Part shown: piece by piece, positions 1 to 13,481 of the stretch
How positions within the stretch are numbered: the stretch's first letter is position 1
Layout: each line of letters opens with the position of its first letter
Assembly: GCA_013399305.1 (NCBI GenBank)
Contig: VXAI01000198.1
Coordinates: forward strand, 1,171,943 to 1,235,942
Length of the DNA stretch: 64,000 bases
Direction: 5' to 3'
Origin: Rostratula benghalensis
Taxonomy: Eukaryota > Chordata > Aves > Charadriiformes > Rostratulidae
The notes under the pieces: model-generated
The model's input: the letters and a program-made list of their open reading frames with translations, nothing else
Told to the model about the DNA's origin: nothing
Database searches by the model: none
Program-made: the position numbers and the translations under genes

Positions 1-2740
1 AGCGCTGCTGAAGCAGCTGTGTTAAGGAGCCAGCTGATAGTGTGGCAGGCACAGAACAGATTGGTGGCACTCCAGTGCTCGGTGGCATTTACTAAAATTC
101 TGTGCACGTCTCTAAAAAGTTGTTAATATGTTTTCCAGGCCTTGTTTTTACTGTGATGATAATGTGTGAAGAAAAGTGGCTGAACGCTTACTTCTAGGAA
201 CTTTACACCCAGGTGTCATGCAAGAAAGAGACAGCATCTCCAGTGCATAGGCCAAAGCATTGTCAGTTGATCTGGTTTCTGAGACAAAGAAAAAGAGCAG
301 AGTGTGAAAACACCCCACTAACCTTTAATGTGAGTCCCAGTCCATTTCTGGGCGTACACCAGTACTGTTCCCACGTGATAAAGGCACCTCCTCCTCCAGA
401 TGACATGACGTACATGTGCACCTCATTGATTTTTTTACTGCTTTTTAGCATTCAGGTTTGGATTATTAGCCTCTTGAAGAAGAGGAGTATCATAAAATCT
501 TTTCAAATGTCATGTAGAAATCTCATTGCTTCTGTAGTAGCACAGAGAAGCAGACAAGAATGAATTTCTGTGAAAATAAGTTGTCCCAATGCAATCAAGG
601 TGAACACAGAGATGTTTAGAGACACAGTTAAGTAAACTATTACAGGTGAATCAGGGAAGGGGAAATTGAGCCCCTTAAGGACACAGGGCCTGAGTTTGGT
701 TTCCAGAAACAGTATGAGCAAACAGTGCAATCAATGCATTCTATAAATAGGCATTAATTTGGCTGTAGTTCTCTTTTTTTCTCCATTTGTCTTGAAACAG
801 AAATAGGAACAAAGAAAAACAGAATTTAAAGTAATAATTCTTGAAATATTTGAGATGTTACAATTTACAGCACATGCATCTTTGGAGCGTGGTCTGAGTC
901 CCAGACGTACCCAGTCCTCTCAAATACTGATCCTAGTGGAATGGGAGTAATGCTACTGTGGCCTTTCTGGGGAGAAAGAATAGGTGTGTGTGCTACATTC
1001 AGAAACTTTAAACATATCTAGAGGAAATGGCTGTAAATTTGGGGATATTTAGCATATAAAGGGAAATGGGAACATGAGGTCTTGGCAGCTACGTTGCTTG
1101 CAGGCTTTTATTTTTTAATAGCAATTTGGTAAGGTGCTGACAATGTGCCCAAGGTTTATCTTAGACACAGATAGCAAGACAGTCCCTAACTATGGCTTTG
1201 CTTTATTTATTATTTGCAGGATCTTTATATCCTAGTGTTACATCCTGTGGTTCCATTGATTTTTATGGGTTGTGTAATTTAACTGTGTATTGATTCATTG
1301 GCTTTCAAGACCTCTACATCTGTTTCTGTAATCACCCAGCTTTGGGGGGTGTGGTGTGTGAGAGAGATGAGGAATAACTATGAAATCCATGTCTGTTCTT
1401 GCCAATTTTATTCACCAGTTGGTCTTCCACCCCCATCCTTGCTGGTTTATGTGTTGTCTTTAGTTCTTTTTAGTAACTTATGATGATTCGTGGTTTGTTG
1501 TTTGCTGTTTCATTGCATCAATCCAAATAAAACTGAGCCAGAGTCAGAAAGTTGGGGTAATCATTGGGTTTGTTGTATTTCTTTTGCCCTAGCACTTTGA
1601 AGAAAATCTTCTTTTGTGCAAATATTATATGGGTGCTGGCAAGGATCCACATGTTCCCCAGATTTGGGCAAGAAATCCTGAAGAGCTGGCTACTGATGTC
1701 ATTGTGCATACAGGCAGTAGTTTGATTCCTCTGTAGCCCCTGGTGGGTGCGTCTTGTGCCTGGTGGGAGCCGTGCCAATGCACAGTTTGGTTGTCTGATG
1801 CCTTAAGCAGCTACTCCCCTGTGAGCCCACCCAGAACCCCTCCGGATTCCTCTGCTGCACGGAAAGCAAATGAAATAGCAGATGGACAGTGGGAGGAGGT
1901 CTCAGCTCAATCCTGTAGGCTTCAGGGCACTTCAGCAATTGCCAGTCCTGTGCAGTCCATCCGTCTCAGGGTATCAAATTCTGGGGCTCTGCCTGCTGAA
2001 TTTTACAAAATTTACAAAATTTTAACTCTATTTACAAAAGATTATCATGAAATATTTATATCCTCTGAAGACTTTCTGACAACAGAAGTGAAAGAAAATC
2101 ATTGTTTAAGCACTTCTCGACTGTTAAATGGTTTGGAGGTGTTATATTGATGTGATTTTTATTGGAGCTATTTTACCAAACAAGTTCTCAGTGGCAGCCC
2201 ACTAGTGTGCAGTTAATTCATTAGAACAGGAAGGACTTGAGTTAAATGCATTATAGATGAAATGTTAGTATGTAATAAGGTCAACTCATACAGGGCAAAT
2301 ACTCTCCTGGTTATTAGCATTTGTTACAGGATCTTAGTAACACATTATTTAGTTTTACCTGCGTTTCAGACAATTTCTGCATAGCTACTTACTGACTTTG
2401 CTTAACATCCCTGTACAGAACCTGTTTAAATCTGCAGATGATGCTGTGCTAAATCAGTGTGGGGTCAAGTGTTGGGTTTGCATAGAGGCTTATAATCAAA
2501 GATTAATACTATAAAGGCAGTGTTGTTGATGCAGATGAGCTTCTACCTTTATTACATCCAGTATTAAGCTTTGAGTTTCCACAGCCTTTTTTTTTTAAAA
2601 AAAACCCAGAACTGAAATAGAGATGAAAGAGGGATAATCCTAGCATAGAATGTGAACTCCAGCATCCTGTGTGACCTTTTTAGTGGCATTAGCTGGATTT
2701 CCAGTTTCTCTGTATTTGCTTCGCCAAGTTAATATGAAAG
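1..2740. other. Intergenic DNA downstream of UNC5D
   Basis: No gene recognised on either strand. The open frames present are short and lack codon structure or homology I can recognise. The only local feature noticed is a repeated TTTACAAAA motif near 2004-2040. Confidence 0.6.
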
Positions 2741-2745
2741 GTGTT
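2741..2745. repeat. Target site duplication, left copy (GTGTT)
   Basis: Five bases identical to 3260-3264 on the other side of the LTR, created by integration. Confidence 0.85.
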
Positions 2746-3259
2746 TGTCCTAGTTTCAGCTGAGATTGAGTTAATTGTCTTTTTGGTGGTTGCTGAGTTT
2801 TCAGAGTTGGTGTGAAAGGAATGTCAGTAATGCATATAGGTTTAGTTGTTGCTAAGTGGTGTTTATACTAGTCAGGGACTTTTATCAGCTTCCCGTAGAA
2901 GCTGGGAAGGAGTATAGACAGAATGATAGAATGGCCAACGAAATATGCATGAATATAAATGGGGCTGTGGGGAGAGGAGTCTGCAATCTTTGCTCAGGCT
3001 GGGCAGCCAGTTCCCCAGCCATGAGAGTGACTTGTGTTTTGGATATTCTTTTACTGTTATTATTGTTGTTCTTTTCCTTTTCCATATTGCTCTATTAAAC
3101 TGTCTTTATCTGAACTCATGGGTTGGGGTGGTTTGGGTTTGGGGGTTTTTTTTGCTTTCCCCTCATTTTTTCCCCTTTTCTCCCTGCCCTTTTGCGGCTG
3201 GACAGGGGAATGAGCGAGACTGCGTGGTCCTAGCTGCTGGCTGGGGTTCAACCACGACA
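2746..3259 (+). mobile_element. Solo LTR of an avian endogenous retrovirus (ERVL-like)
   Basis: This 514-bp element begins TGTCCTAGTTTCAGCTGAG and ends CAACCACGACA, with TG...CA ends and a short TGTC/GACA terminal inverted repeat. The flanking bases GTGTT at 2741-2745 and 3260-3264 are a perfect 5-bp target duplication. Inside are a TATAAAT at 2954-2960 and a poly(A) signal ATTAAA at 3094-3099 followed by CTGTCTTTATCT, consistent with U3-R-U5. The sequence resembles LTRs abundant in many birds; 5-bp duplications are typical of ERVL (class III). No internal retroviral sequence is present, so this is a recombination remnant. It lies in intergenic DNA. Confidence 0.9.
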
Positions 3260-3264
3260 GTGTT
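3260..3264. repeat. Target site duplication, right copy (GTGTT)
   Basis: Five bases identical to 2741-2745. Together with the TG...CA ends they fix the LTR limits. Confidence 0.85.
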
Positions 3265-6200
3265 CAATACTTCATATAGTAATAGGTCTCATCACTTCGT
3301 ACATGCTTCCAAGGAATACCTTTGACCCAATATAGCCATGACCTCAACTGGTGTAAATTGGCAAAGCTCCTTTTGCTTCAGTGAAGCAGCACTGATTTAG
3401 ATAGTCTGACCTGTTAAAGTGCTGCACAGGATGCAATTAGGAGGAGAATTGGATCTCCAGTGCTAGGAGTAGTGCTTTCTGCATTGCACTGAGGGGAACA
3501 ATAGGTTTAATCAGCTGTTTTGTAAAGGACTTGAAGAAGGTGAAGTGTTAGAGCAGTGTTAAAGGTCACTCTGCTATTTTCCACATCTAGTCTCCCTTGG
3601 GAAAAGAACCAGAGGAGTAGGAAGAGAGGAAATAGAAAAGACAAACTGTGAGCAGCAGAAATGGTTGGTTTTGGCTTCTCGGTGCACTGCCTGTACATCT
3701 CTTGTGAAATCCACAGCCACAGTGTTGAATGGCCAGGATCACCATGAAATCACTTGAATAACTGGGTTTGATTTCAGAGCAAGCCTTGCAGCTGCTACCA
3801 GTACGAGTGTCCTGCATCCCTCCATTCCTTAGGATTTGTGTTCTTCTGTGGACTGCATAGTTCTAGCAAGTTCTGAGAACTCCAGGTTCCATGGGAATAT
3901 ATTTAGAGAGTAGTTAGCCGGGTTTTGTCCAGATTTTTTGTCTGGGCAGGAAAGCAACCAGTTACTGTAATTGACTCACAGTCTGAATGTGTAAAAATTA
4001 TTTCTTTAGTGGCTTGGGAATCACCATATGGTACTATCAAGTCTGGAAGTACTTTAATTTAATAACCTCTCCAATAGTGGCTACCACTAACAATTATGTT
4101 GCAAAGTGATTTTGGGCACTTTTTAATTAAGACCTGCTTGCAGGAAAAATCCTAATCCATTAGAGGTCGATTTATGCCTTGAAGCAAGGTTAATTTTTCT
4201 TCTTAAACCTGTGCAAAGGTAGATTTCTTTCATTGTGCGTATGTTAAGTACATTGGTATTGCTTTTTTTATGCTGTTTAGAGTTTTGATATCTTACTAGT
4301 GCTTTTCAGCAAATAGCACATGGCGTGACAGAACATTTCCTAGACTGTGTAAGTTTTCTTTGTTTCTGGTCCACTGATCTCCCCTGCACTTGAATAATGA
4401 GAAGTGAAAATGGAAATGTCTGATCCTTCATTTTCTTACCTGTTTTAACCCAGTGTCTCTTTTATACATATATTTACACAGAAAAATATATGTAAAGTGT
4501 ATATAGAAACGTCCGTCTACAAGTTTTTCATTGGGTCATCCTAATGTAGTCATCAATTTGCTGATAAGGAGAAATGTCATGTAATTTAATAGATAAGTTT
4601 TAAACCTGCAGTCATCCCTGCACTTGGAAAAATAACTGAACACCACAGTTGACAATGACAGCAGGTTAGCTCTGGGTCCTTAATTGCTAAAACCATGCTG
4701 TGGTGAAGAAAACAATGCCTTTCTCTTGCTGTGTTTTCCAGTAAGATGGTTTTTGGAATTCCTCAGCAGTGCTTGCTAACCCTTAGAGGTGTCCAGTCGT
4801 GTATAATGTGCTGTAGTGGAACTCGCTGCTAAACTAACCCTGATAATCCCAGCCTTTCGAGACTGCTGCTATGCTAGTGAGGCATGGATTAATTCCCTAT
4901 CAGACTCAGCTTCCACAAATGCTGCCAAGATAAAAATCACATCCAATTACCAGAACTATATGAGTACAAAAGCCAAAGAGCAAAAAAACCCCAACTTTTA
5001 AAGATGGAGCCTTGGTAGACTGAAGAAAATTCTGCATGTATATAAAGGCGGCTTAAATTTACTATAGCCCACTTATGATACCGCGTTTCTCAGAGCTGGT
5101 TGGTCAATTTCTCACTATAAAGCCTGTTTGTTGTTGATTTAACAGTAGAAACCTGTGTGATTTTTGTGGCTCTAGGCTTTCATTTGAGAGGGCATTTGCA
5201 CGAGTGTGGCAGATCCACCTATAATAGAATTGGGCTACAGATGGGATTTCCTCAAAGTATAAGAACATGAAAAAACAGGGTGACTTAATACAGCAGTCTC
5301 TGTTTCTGATTGCAATGCATGCAGTCACAGAATCATAACTTTGTCTGGGCTGGAAGGGGCCTTTCATATCAGTGCATTGGACTGAGATTCTGATTTTCTG
5401 AGTCTGGATTGAGATTCTGATTTCCCTGCACAGGTTTGAAGTATAGGCGTTGCACAGCTAAGCAATTTGCTGTGACACATTGCTTGGCTGAATGAGTTAA
5501 GGCCAGCAGAGATTATAATATCACCTAGTCTAATTTCCAGTATGCATGCAAACCATATAAATTTTTACAGTTACTTGTAAGCTCAGAGAATTGGAAGGGT
5601 TGGTGCTAACAATGATAGGCACAGAAAAAAGTAGAGAATGGAAAGAAAGTAAAAGTATTTCCTGAAAAATAAGATCCTTTGTATTGGGCTAATTTCAGCC
5701 ATAGGAGAGTAATACGGGTGCAGAAAGCTGAGCAGGAATTTATGATTTAAAGTGCCTGATGAAGAGAAGAGCAAAATGTGTTCAACCTCTGAACGCTCTG
5801 ACTTTGAGTAAGTGTCTATTTGCCTGTAGACTGGAAAATGCCCATCTCTGACGAGTTAAGGTTGTATAGCCTTCAGGGAGTGCAGGCACAGCTGGTGGGG
5901 GGCTTTGCTGAAAGAAAAAGCCTCTGGCAACTTCCTGCTCTGCAGGCTGCAGTGTTCTTCAGAGCAGAGCAGGCTTGAAAAAAAATGTAAGGAAAAGTAG
6001 CAGTTGGTTTGCAAAGACAGATAAAGTTGTTGTTCAGAAAAGGAGCTGCTATTTTCTGTCCAGCTTCTCCAACTGCTAGTTTATCATTCATATTCACTAC
6101 TTCTCACATGACGATATTGTATTCTCTGAAGGTTGTGATTTTTTTTTTCTGCTCTCCAAAGTTCAAGTTGCTCTTCTGGAACTTGCATTTAACCTTTAAG

Positions 6201-6955
6201 AAACAAGCTGAAGTCTCTGTCTGTGACCTTGAAGGATGGGGGCAGAGAGGGTAAGAAATATCACTGTGTCTCACTAAAGACACCTTTAGAAATATCTAAC
6301 AAGGCATTTCATCTAAAATGGGAGAAAAGGACACTTAATGTAAGTGACAGGATCTGTAAAAATATCTTGCCAGAGTGAGTAAAAGACGCACCTAGGACAA
6401 TGGTTGACAGACACATGAGCTGGAAAAGTAGTGTCTCTTGTCACAGGAGTCCATTCCTGACAAAGATGCCAGAGAAATGAAGGTATGAACATTGCAGGTA
6501 GGGAAGGGGAGGGAACCCAGTTCACACCGGAAGGTGATCGTTCATAATAGATGTAAAGGTTATCAGTCCTCAGATGTCAGGTGATAATGCTAAGAGGAAA
6601 TGCCATTTTTCTTTTCACTTAGTTTTTCCTGCCTTTCCTTTTCTGTTGATCATTCAGTGCTGTGGCACAAATAAGGGAATTCTACTTTTGAAACATGTAG
6701 ATCACTGTGGGAGATGGAGTACTGGTTGTGATGCTGACGGCTTGTCTGATGTAATGCAGGAAAGTAATTTGGTCTCCTCTAGTGCCCAGTCTCTGCAACT
6801 GAGTAGTAACTCCTGTAGTACTTGGTGGAAGAGAGAAGTGGCCATAAATCATCAATCTTTAGATCATTAATCTGATAGCAGCCTTGAAACAGACCTTATC
6901 TGTTCTGAGTTGGAGCAGCTGATAGCAATTTTTGGTTAAGTTGTTTAGGAATCAG
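3265..6955. other. Intergenic DNA between LTR and SINE relic
   Basis: No gene recognised. It contains the CR1 fragment at 5324-5370 and, just after it, a roughly 27-bp spaced duplicate of TGAGATTCTGATTT (near 5382 and 5410). The rest is AT-rich unique-looking sequence. Confidence 0.6.
5324..5370 (-). mobile_element. Short CR1 3'-end fragment
   Basis: The plus strand reads TCACAGAATCATAACTTTG then CTGGGCTGGAAGGGGCC, the reverse complement of the CR1 3' terminus (AATCATAGAATGG...GGTTGGAAGGGACC pattern). About 50 bp is recognisable, and it is diverged. Confidence 0.65.
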
Positions 6956-7055
6956 ATTTTACAGATGGGGAACTGAGGTACAGGCTCTGAGGCTGTGGCT
7001 CTTGCAGTGTCAGAGAGAAAATCTGCAGTAGAGCAGGATCCTATCTTTCGGGTCA
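6956..7055 (+). mobile_element. MIR-like ancient SINE fragment
   Basis: The stretch TTTTACAGATGGGGAACTGA GGTACAG, followed about 35 nt later by TGTCAGAGAGAAAATCTGCA GTAGAGCAGGATCC, follows the order and spacing of the MIR-type core (ACAGATGAGGAAACTGAGGC ... GTCACACAG...GGCAGAGC...GGAT). It is too diverged for a firm family call. Such relics are common in amniotes. Confidence 0.5.
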
Positions 7056-7323
7056 AGCGCTTGAGCTCTACCTGTCAAGGTCATGCTGTTCAGCCTCCCG
7101 TAAATGCTGTGTTCCATAGCTGGAGGCCCTATGAGTTCACTCATGCTCTCAGAAGCTCCAGTTCTCTCACCAAAATCTGTTTCCTCTCCACCTGCCATGT
7201 TGCTGTTCTGTTCAGCTCAGGATGGAGCTGATGAATTCAGCTTTGTTAGTTGGTTAGTTTGGCACAGATCTGTTGATGATGCTCCCGTGTTTTATCATCC
7301 CTCAAGAGGCTACAGAGTGGGTG

Positions 7324-7376
7324 GAATCACAGGATGATTCACGTTGGTTGGGACCTGGGGGGTCAGATCTGGTTAA
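7324..7376 (-). mobile_element. Short CR1 3'-end fragment
   Basis: The plus strand reads GAATCACAGGATGATTCACG then TTGGTTGGGACCTGGGGGGT, the reverse complement of a CR1 3' end. It is diverged and short; the rest of the element is not recognisable. Confidence 0.7.
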
Positions 7377-10300
7377 GGAAAACTCTATTGCATCTGTCAT
7401 GTACCTTCTGACAGTGACTGCACAATGTTTTTATTTTTGTGATACCCGTTCTCTACTTCAGTTCCAGCAGGAGAGTTACCTGCTTCTCTGTCATAAATAC
7501 ACTGCACCTCTTTGTAGATCTATAATTGAGTTAGGAAGGTTGCCATAGCAACCACTGCGATTAATTAAAGTACTTGGGCATGGTAAGTTTATAGATGCAG
7601 AAAAAATTTTCATGTATAAATAGTGCAATCTGTTTATGCTTGAAGGATCTGCCCCTTCCCTCTTTTTCTCTTCCAGTCTCAGCTGATAAATTGGGCACTT
7701 TTCTCTTTTGGGGTTGATAGATCACTATGTTATTCTCCATAAACTGTGTAAATAACTCTTTGCAGTTAATGTCCACTGAAGACCTAATGAATGCTAAGTC
7801 AGAAGCAAAGTATTCTTCATGGGAACAGGTGTTTTCAGGGCTGTGAGGACAGCAAACATCTCGTACTCTCAGATAACATCACCCAGGCACCCTGCTTATT
7901 CTTCTGTCTTAGCAGAGCTGCTTTTTCCACTCTTACCAGGCCACTAGGTCTGTTCCCTGCGCTACCGCAAGCTAAATGTGACCTTGGACAAGGCAGTTGT
8001 GATGGCACTGCCATCCTGACTGGCTGTCCTTCCTCTCAAGCCACAGCAGAGCCATGAGTCCATCACTGAGAGACTGAATACCTCTAAAGACAACAAACTG
8101 GGGGGGTATAAGCTCGGCATCTTCTGTGGGCTCTTTACTCAGAGAAGCAATCATGGGCTTTGTAGGACTGAGGAGAAATTTTTCTGTACAGGTTATTTGT
8201 AGTCTGATACATGTATTCTCTGCACTAAGAGCTGAGAGGTTTTTCAGAAACTTGCTTTATACCTTCTTTCTTTGAAGTACTTGGAACCAGTCAACATGAG
8301 AGATGAGATGGATAGTAAACAAGATGTAGCAAGGAATTGGTCTGTAGTTCAGTTACTAGGATGAATCTGTACTATCTGACTGAGACAGAGGAAGCCTGTA
8401 AGTGAAGGATGATATAACAGAGAGCCCTACAGAACATTTTAATTCAGTGTTTTAATCAACTTTGCCTGGTCAATAGAATTGCCTTTGTCAACTGTTTGGA
8501 AAATCAAAGGAACAAAGGCAGAATTGTGACTGAAAGGTTGAGCTTTGTGCAGTCACCATTGAAATTATGTTCAAACACCATCAACTTCCATTTTCTCTCT
8601 CTGCTCCTGGAATTTTGTTCATCAGAGACATTATCAAAGCACCGAGCATAAATAAGCTCCTTAGTGAAATGCTTTCAGAAGTTAATGTAACAAATTGTTC
8701 AGTATCACATAAACAGATGCTCGCTTGCAGACTGAAAGCTTCCCCAGTGAGGCTGGGGGTGGTGGCGGCTGCAGATGCAGAGGGAAGGGTGTTGGGAGCC
8801 CCAGGCAAGCACCGGTCGAGGGGTGGTCACGTTGCCCCACCTGGCATACAAAAATTGTGCAGGGTCTCAAAACCAGCTCCTACAGCAACAGTTCCATGGA
8901 AACTGTCACTGTCTGCAGCCAGTTATGAGCTGTCAGCATTCGATCCTTCATGTAAGAGATCGAAAAGCGTATGAACATGCAACGCAGCAGCTCTTGCCAT
9001 TGCTTTTCTGCTCAGGGATCGGTGTGTTGTATTGCAGAGAGCTGTGTGCGGAACCTGGATGACATAATGATAGAATGATAGATCTCTTTTAAATACTGGA
9101 GCATTTTGTGGCTTTATGATGTAGTAAAACCCTCTTCTGGCATGACAAGCACAGCCTGACAAGGGACAGTTTTATCTGTATCTCGTTAAAGGGTAAGTGC
9201 CACGTTGGACAAGCATAATGGAAGAAAAAATCATCTCCAAGAAGAGAGCAGAGCAAGAGGAGAATAAAAGAGACATGATAGTTGATGGCAGAGGAACAGA
9301 TTCAGACTGGTCAAATATCTAATGGAGGGGTGATGTGAGTGTGTTTTGTGTTTCTTCAAATTATTTATCACTTCTTTAATGCTGGAATCTTTAGGTATGA
9401 CTTGGATGTAGTTGTTAGCACTGTCCCCAACAGTGGCATTTGTAGTTGTCCTGAGAGAAATTCCTGAATTGCTGCTGCCATGGCTGTGGTGCCTTCTTAG
9501 TGTCATCCTTTGCATGCCTGCCTCTGGGCATTGCCATCTATTGGAAAAGTGCAGATTTTCCTTTCTAAGCACTATTCAATTTCTTCCTATTATTTAGTAA
9601 TTTTATCATCATGTAGTCAAATGCACTGGGGATTTCTAAATGGTGTGTAAAATGAACATCTGTCCATTGGCAGGATTGGCACATCTGGACCCATTAATTT
9701 TTCATTATTTCCCAGTGTTGGAGGTCAGATGTTCACAATGTGGCAATGTATGAGAGTTTCCACTGGTAGATTTAATGTCTGTGAAGCAAGACAAAAATAT
9801 TTACAGAAGTATTTTACAAAAACCCCAAGTAAACCATGAGAGCTTGCTGTAAAGTTGTGTTTTTCTAATTTATTTTTTAAAATCAAGAATCCTGCAGAAT
9901 GTACCCAGAAAGTGGCCCATTTATGACTTATAACAGCTTTGGCAACTGGATTGTTTTTAATTATTCTCTCTATGGTTTCATAGTTGGGCACGCTGAGGTT
10001 TGCTGTACTGGTCTGTGCTGCTGGTGGATTTCAGCACCTCTCTGCTGTAAGCAGGACGAATCAATTGCTTGTTAGCATTAACACTGGTTTGGAAGTAGAA
10101 TAGCAAGGTATAACTGATAAGGTTAACTCTTCCTCTTCTCACCAGCTCTGCTAAACAGACGTTTCCTTTGTTTGGTAACAACTGGTAGGTGCCCTGATAC
10201 CATAAATACAGGGACTCTTTGGAGTTCTCTCAGGATAGAATTATGCTCATGTAGTAAGGAGTGATCAATAAACCTTGTAGTTATGCACCTCACTTCTCCA

Positions 10301-13300
10301 TTTCAGTGCTTTGATTTAAGGAGCCTTCCAATACCACAAGAATTAGCACTCATCACAGCAGTCTTTATCATTCCCTGCCATGGCCGTGGTGCTGTATTAT
10401 GGAGTTGTTAAAGGGTGGATTGGTCTCTCCTGGTGCACATATGCAAGGAAAATGTCACACAAAGGTCACCCAGCATCAGAGTGCTTCACTAAAATGTATG
10501 TTGAATTTCAATGGGGTGCCTTGTTGGAAAAAAAAATTAGGGAAGAAAAAAAAAAAAGAGTTCATGTTAATTTTTTTGGCATTTGCTGCATGTTCAGGAG
10601 CTTTGCCTCGGGCTGGCCTCAGTGTCTGGACTGTGAATAGGAAGGTAGACTTGGCAAAGTTGAACATGTGCCCAGATTGTTTATTCATTTCACCTAGAAG
10701 AAAATACAAGGGCAGGGAAAGAAAAAAGATAGAAAGGACCCATCTGACTCCCTGTATGACAGTTGGCAAAATTTTTACCTGAATTTAATGGAAGGAGGGG
10801 AGATGAGATCTCTAAAATACAGGGGAAATCCTTTATGTGTTCACTTTCAGGTGCTACCTCCTTCAGCCATTTAGTTGGCTCAGCCAATTGTGAATTTTCT
10901 TTTTTTATTTGCTTTATCCCAATTTAAAGCCAAAAGGTTTGATCTAGGACTTGTTGGGGGCAGGCCTTAGAATGCCTGGTTTGACACCTAAAGGAAGGTC
11001 TTAGTGAGTTTCATACACTGGGTGCTGGTGACATACTGCATTATTTTGGCTCATACTTGTCAAAATGCAGACTGCTGTTTTCGACTCTGTTACGGGCAAC
11101 AGCGATGTGTGATTGTCAGCAAGTCTGCTGTCAGTCCAACTCCGTACTGGAACCAGAGCAAAATGACTTTGCCGTTCAGAGACAGTGTTTCTGGGGGAGG
11201 GCCCTTAGTGTATATTGCTAAGAGCCCAGAGGTTGGAACGGAGATTTGGCCCCCTCCAGCTGTTAATCAAGCACTTGACATTTAATGACAAGCTTGGTCC
11301 TGAGTCAGAGGAATGGATTTATTACATTTTCTTGGCAGCTTCTTGCTCAGCTCCTCTCCATTTTCCCTTTACCCCAATTTCTCTGCCAGATGTCAGTCTA
11401 ATGCAGCGTTGACTGTCCCTGCTGGTGGGGCTTGAAGTGAGAAATGTTTCTATGAGCAGAACTGGTGCTTTGCGCTGTCTCCAAACAGGAGCACTGTTTC
11501 TTCTTGGTCCCAGAGATTTTCTTTGTTCCTTGGCATTTGGCTCACTTAGAAATAGCTCGTGTGCCTTCTGCCCCACACCTCAGTCCAGCTTTTGGTTTGC
11601 AAGTCTAACGTGGTGGGTATTCGTGGAGTACTCTTTAATAGTTGCAGGGGACAGAATTGAGGAAATGCTGGGGCAAGTGTGTTGTTGTTAAGCTTTAGAT
11701 CTCTGCAAAGGCATGGGAGCAACAGCCATTTGGAAAACTGAGGAGGCTGTGCATTGCTGACTGCGTTCAGGTTTCAGTACGTGAACAGCAGGAGGAAGTC
11801 TGCTTATCACAAATGTTCAGTTCACACCAGACTGGTGTTATTTCTGCTGGGAAATCTAGGAGATGAACTGAGCCAGTGTTTCCACAGTGTAGCAACGTGA
11901 TGAGACTAAATGGCAGAACACTTGCACTGTTGAATATTTAAATGGGTGTCAACTACTTGTTACTTTGGGAAAAGGAAAAAAATATCCCTCAACATGTTTT
12001 ATGTTGCTTTTCCTCAGGAGTGTGAAACAAGGTAATTGGTGGGCACCGTACAGGAACCCAGAGCAGAGAAACAATTCTGTCAGAGACTCTTTGTTGGGTT
12101 ATTTTACCTGTTACCCTTGCCAACGTAGATAACCTGTTGTAGGTGCTTGGTGGCTTGGGTAAACAAATTTGTGGGAAATGGGCCTCGATGCATTTTTCTT
12201 TGACTAGATCAGTGACTTCATTGATAGTCATTGCAACCAGTCATGAGTTTATTGCCTTTTCTTTAACTTGACCCAGGTCCATCCACCCCAGAATCAGGAG
12301 TTTAGCACATGCTTCTTAAAACATTCAATATTTCTCTGCCATTCCTAGTCTTTAACTGTCCCTTCTGGGTTCTCTCGACATGTAACCTCAGTGAAGGAAT
12401 GTGCTCATTCACTGTGTTGACTCAGCTTATGATTCTTTCCTTGGATCCGGGCACTAAATGACGACATTGGGGTTATGTTCTTGGTGCTGTGCTCATCCTG
12501 TGATGATGTAGCACTTTTCTGTGCAAGAAAACAACTCTGAGTCTTCACCCACAGCAATACTCTGGGTCTGTTCCCTGTGTTCAGCCCAATGTAATTCAGA
12601 AAGTAAGGCAAGGGAAGAACTCTGAGCAGCAGTGGCATTTGGAGAATGCCCACAGGCAAATGGGAGATGCTGGAACACAAGGACACTGACAGATTGTGAT
12701 TGAAAGAACATTTTTTACTCATGGATAGTTGATGTTTATACAAGAAGGTATGGGAGGTTTTGTCTTGGGTTCTAGGCGCTGGTGTAATGTGTATCGAGTA
12801 TTCACTTAGATACCCAGATCACCCAACCAGAAGAAAGGTAATAATCTGTAACCTCTGCTGTCTGCTTTGGGGTTCTTTATATTAGTACTTTTTTCCTGTT
12901 CTCCCTCTGTGATCTGTCTATTGCTAGTCCTTGTAGCTCAGCCTGAGTCTGATACTCCTTCTTGAAATTGTTTCAAGTCAGAGAAAAAAGACCAACTTGT
13001 ATATAGATACCGTTGTGAGTGTTATTTCCTTGGCTAAACTTAGCTCCCCTAGTTATAAAACCCTGTAGTTCCTTAGAGGTTAAGCTCTAACAATAGAGAT
13101 GATTTGCTACCTACAGTATTGCTGCAGTGAAAGTACTTAAAGATAAGTATTGTGTTTAAAAGAAGGGTGCAGGAGGGGGTGTGACTGTGCACAGCCATTT
13201 AGGTTATAGTTGGCACGTGCCATAAACACAGGACTTGTCTGCAAATGGTACTTCTCAAGGGTTGGTAATTTCTGTTAAAAACACCCTCTTTAACTTGCGA

Positions 13301-13468
13301 GTAACCTGTTTTTCTAAAGCTCTGCTTCTTCCATCACCTCCTCCAAAAGTGGATGGACTAGAATGCAGGTCAGAAGAATTATGTTATATGTGTCTGGGGT
13401 GGGAAGCATACAGATAGGCATCTGACTTTGGATCCCTGGTATTTTTTAGGATCGAAAGACATTTTTTT

Positions 13469-13481
13469 GTGTGTGTGTGTG
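13469..13481. repeat. Short (GT)n
   Basis: A run of alternating G and T of 13 bases following a T tract. Confidence 0.6.
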
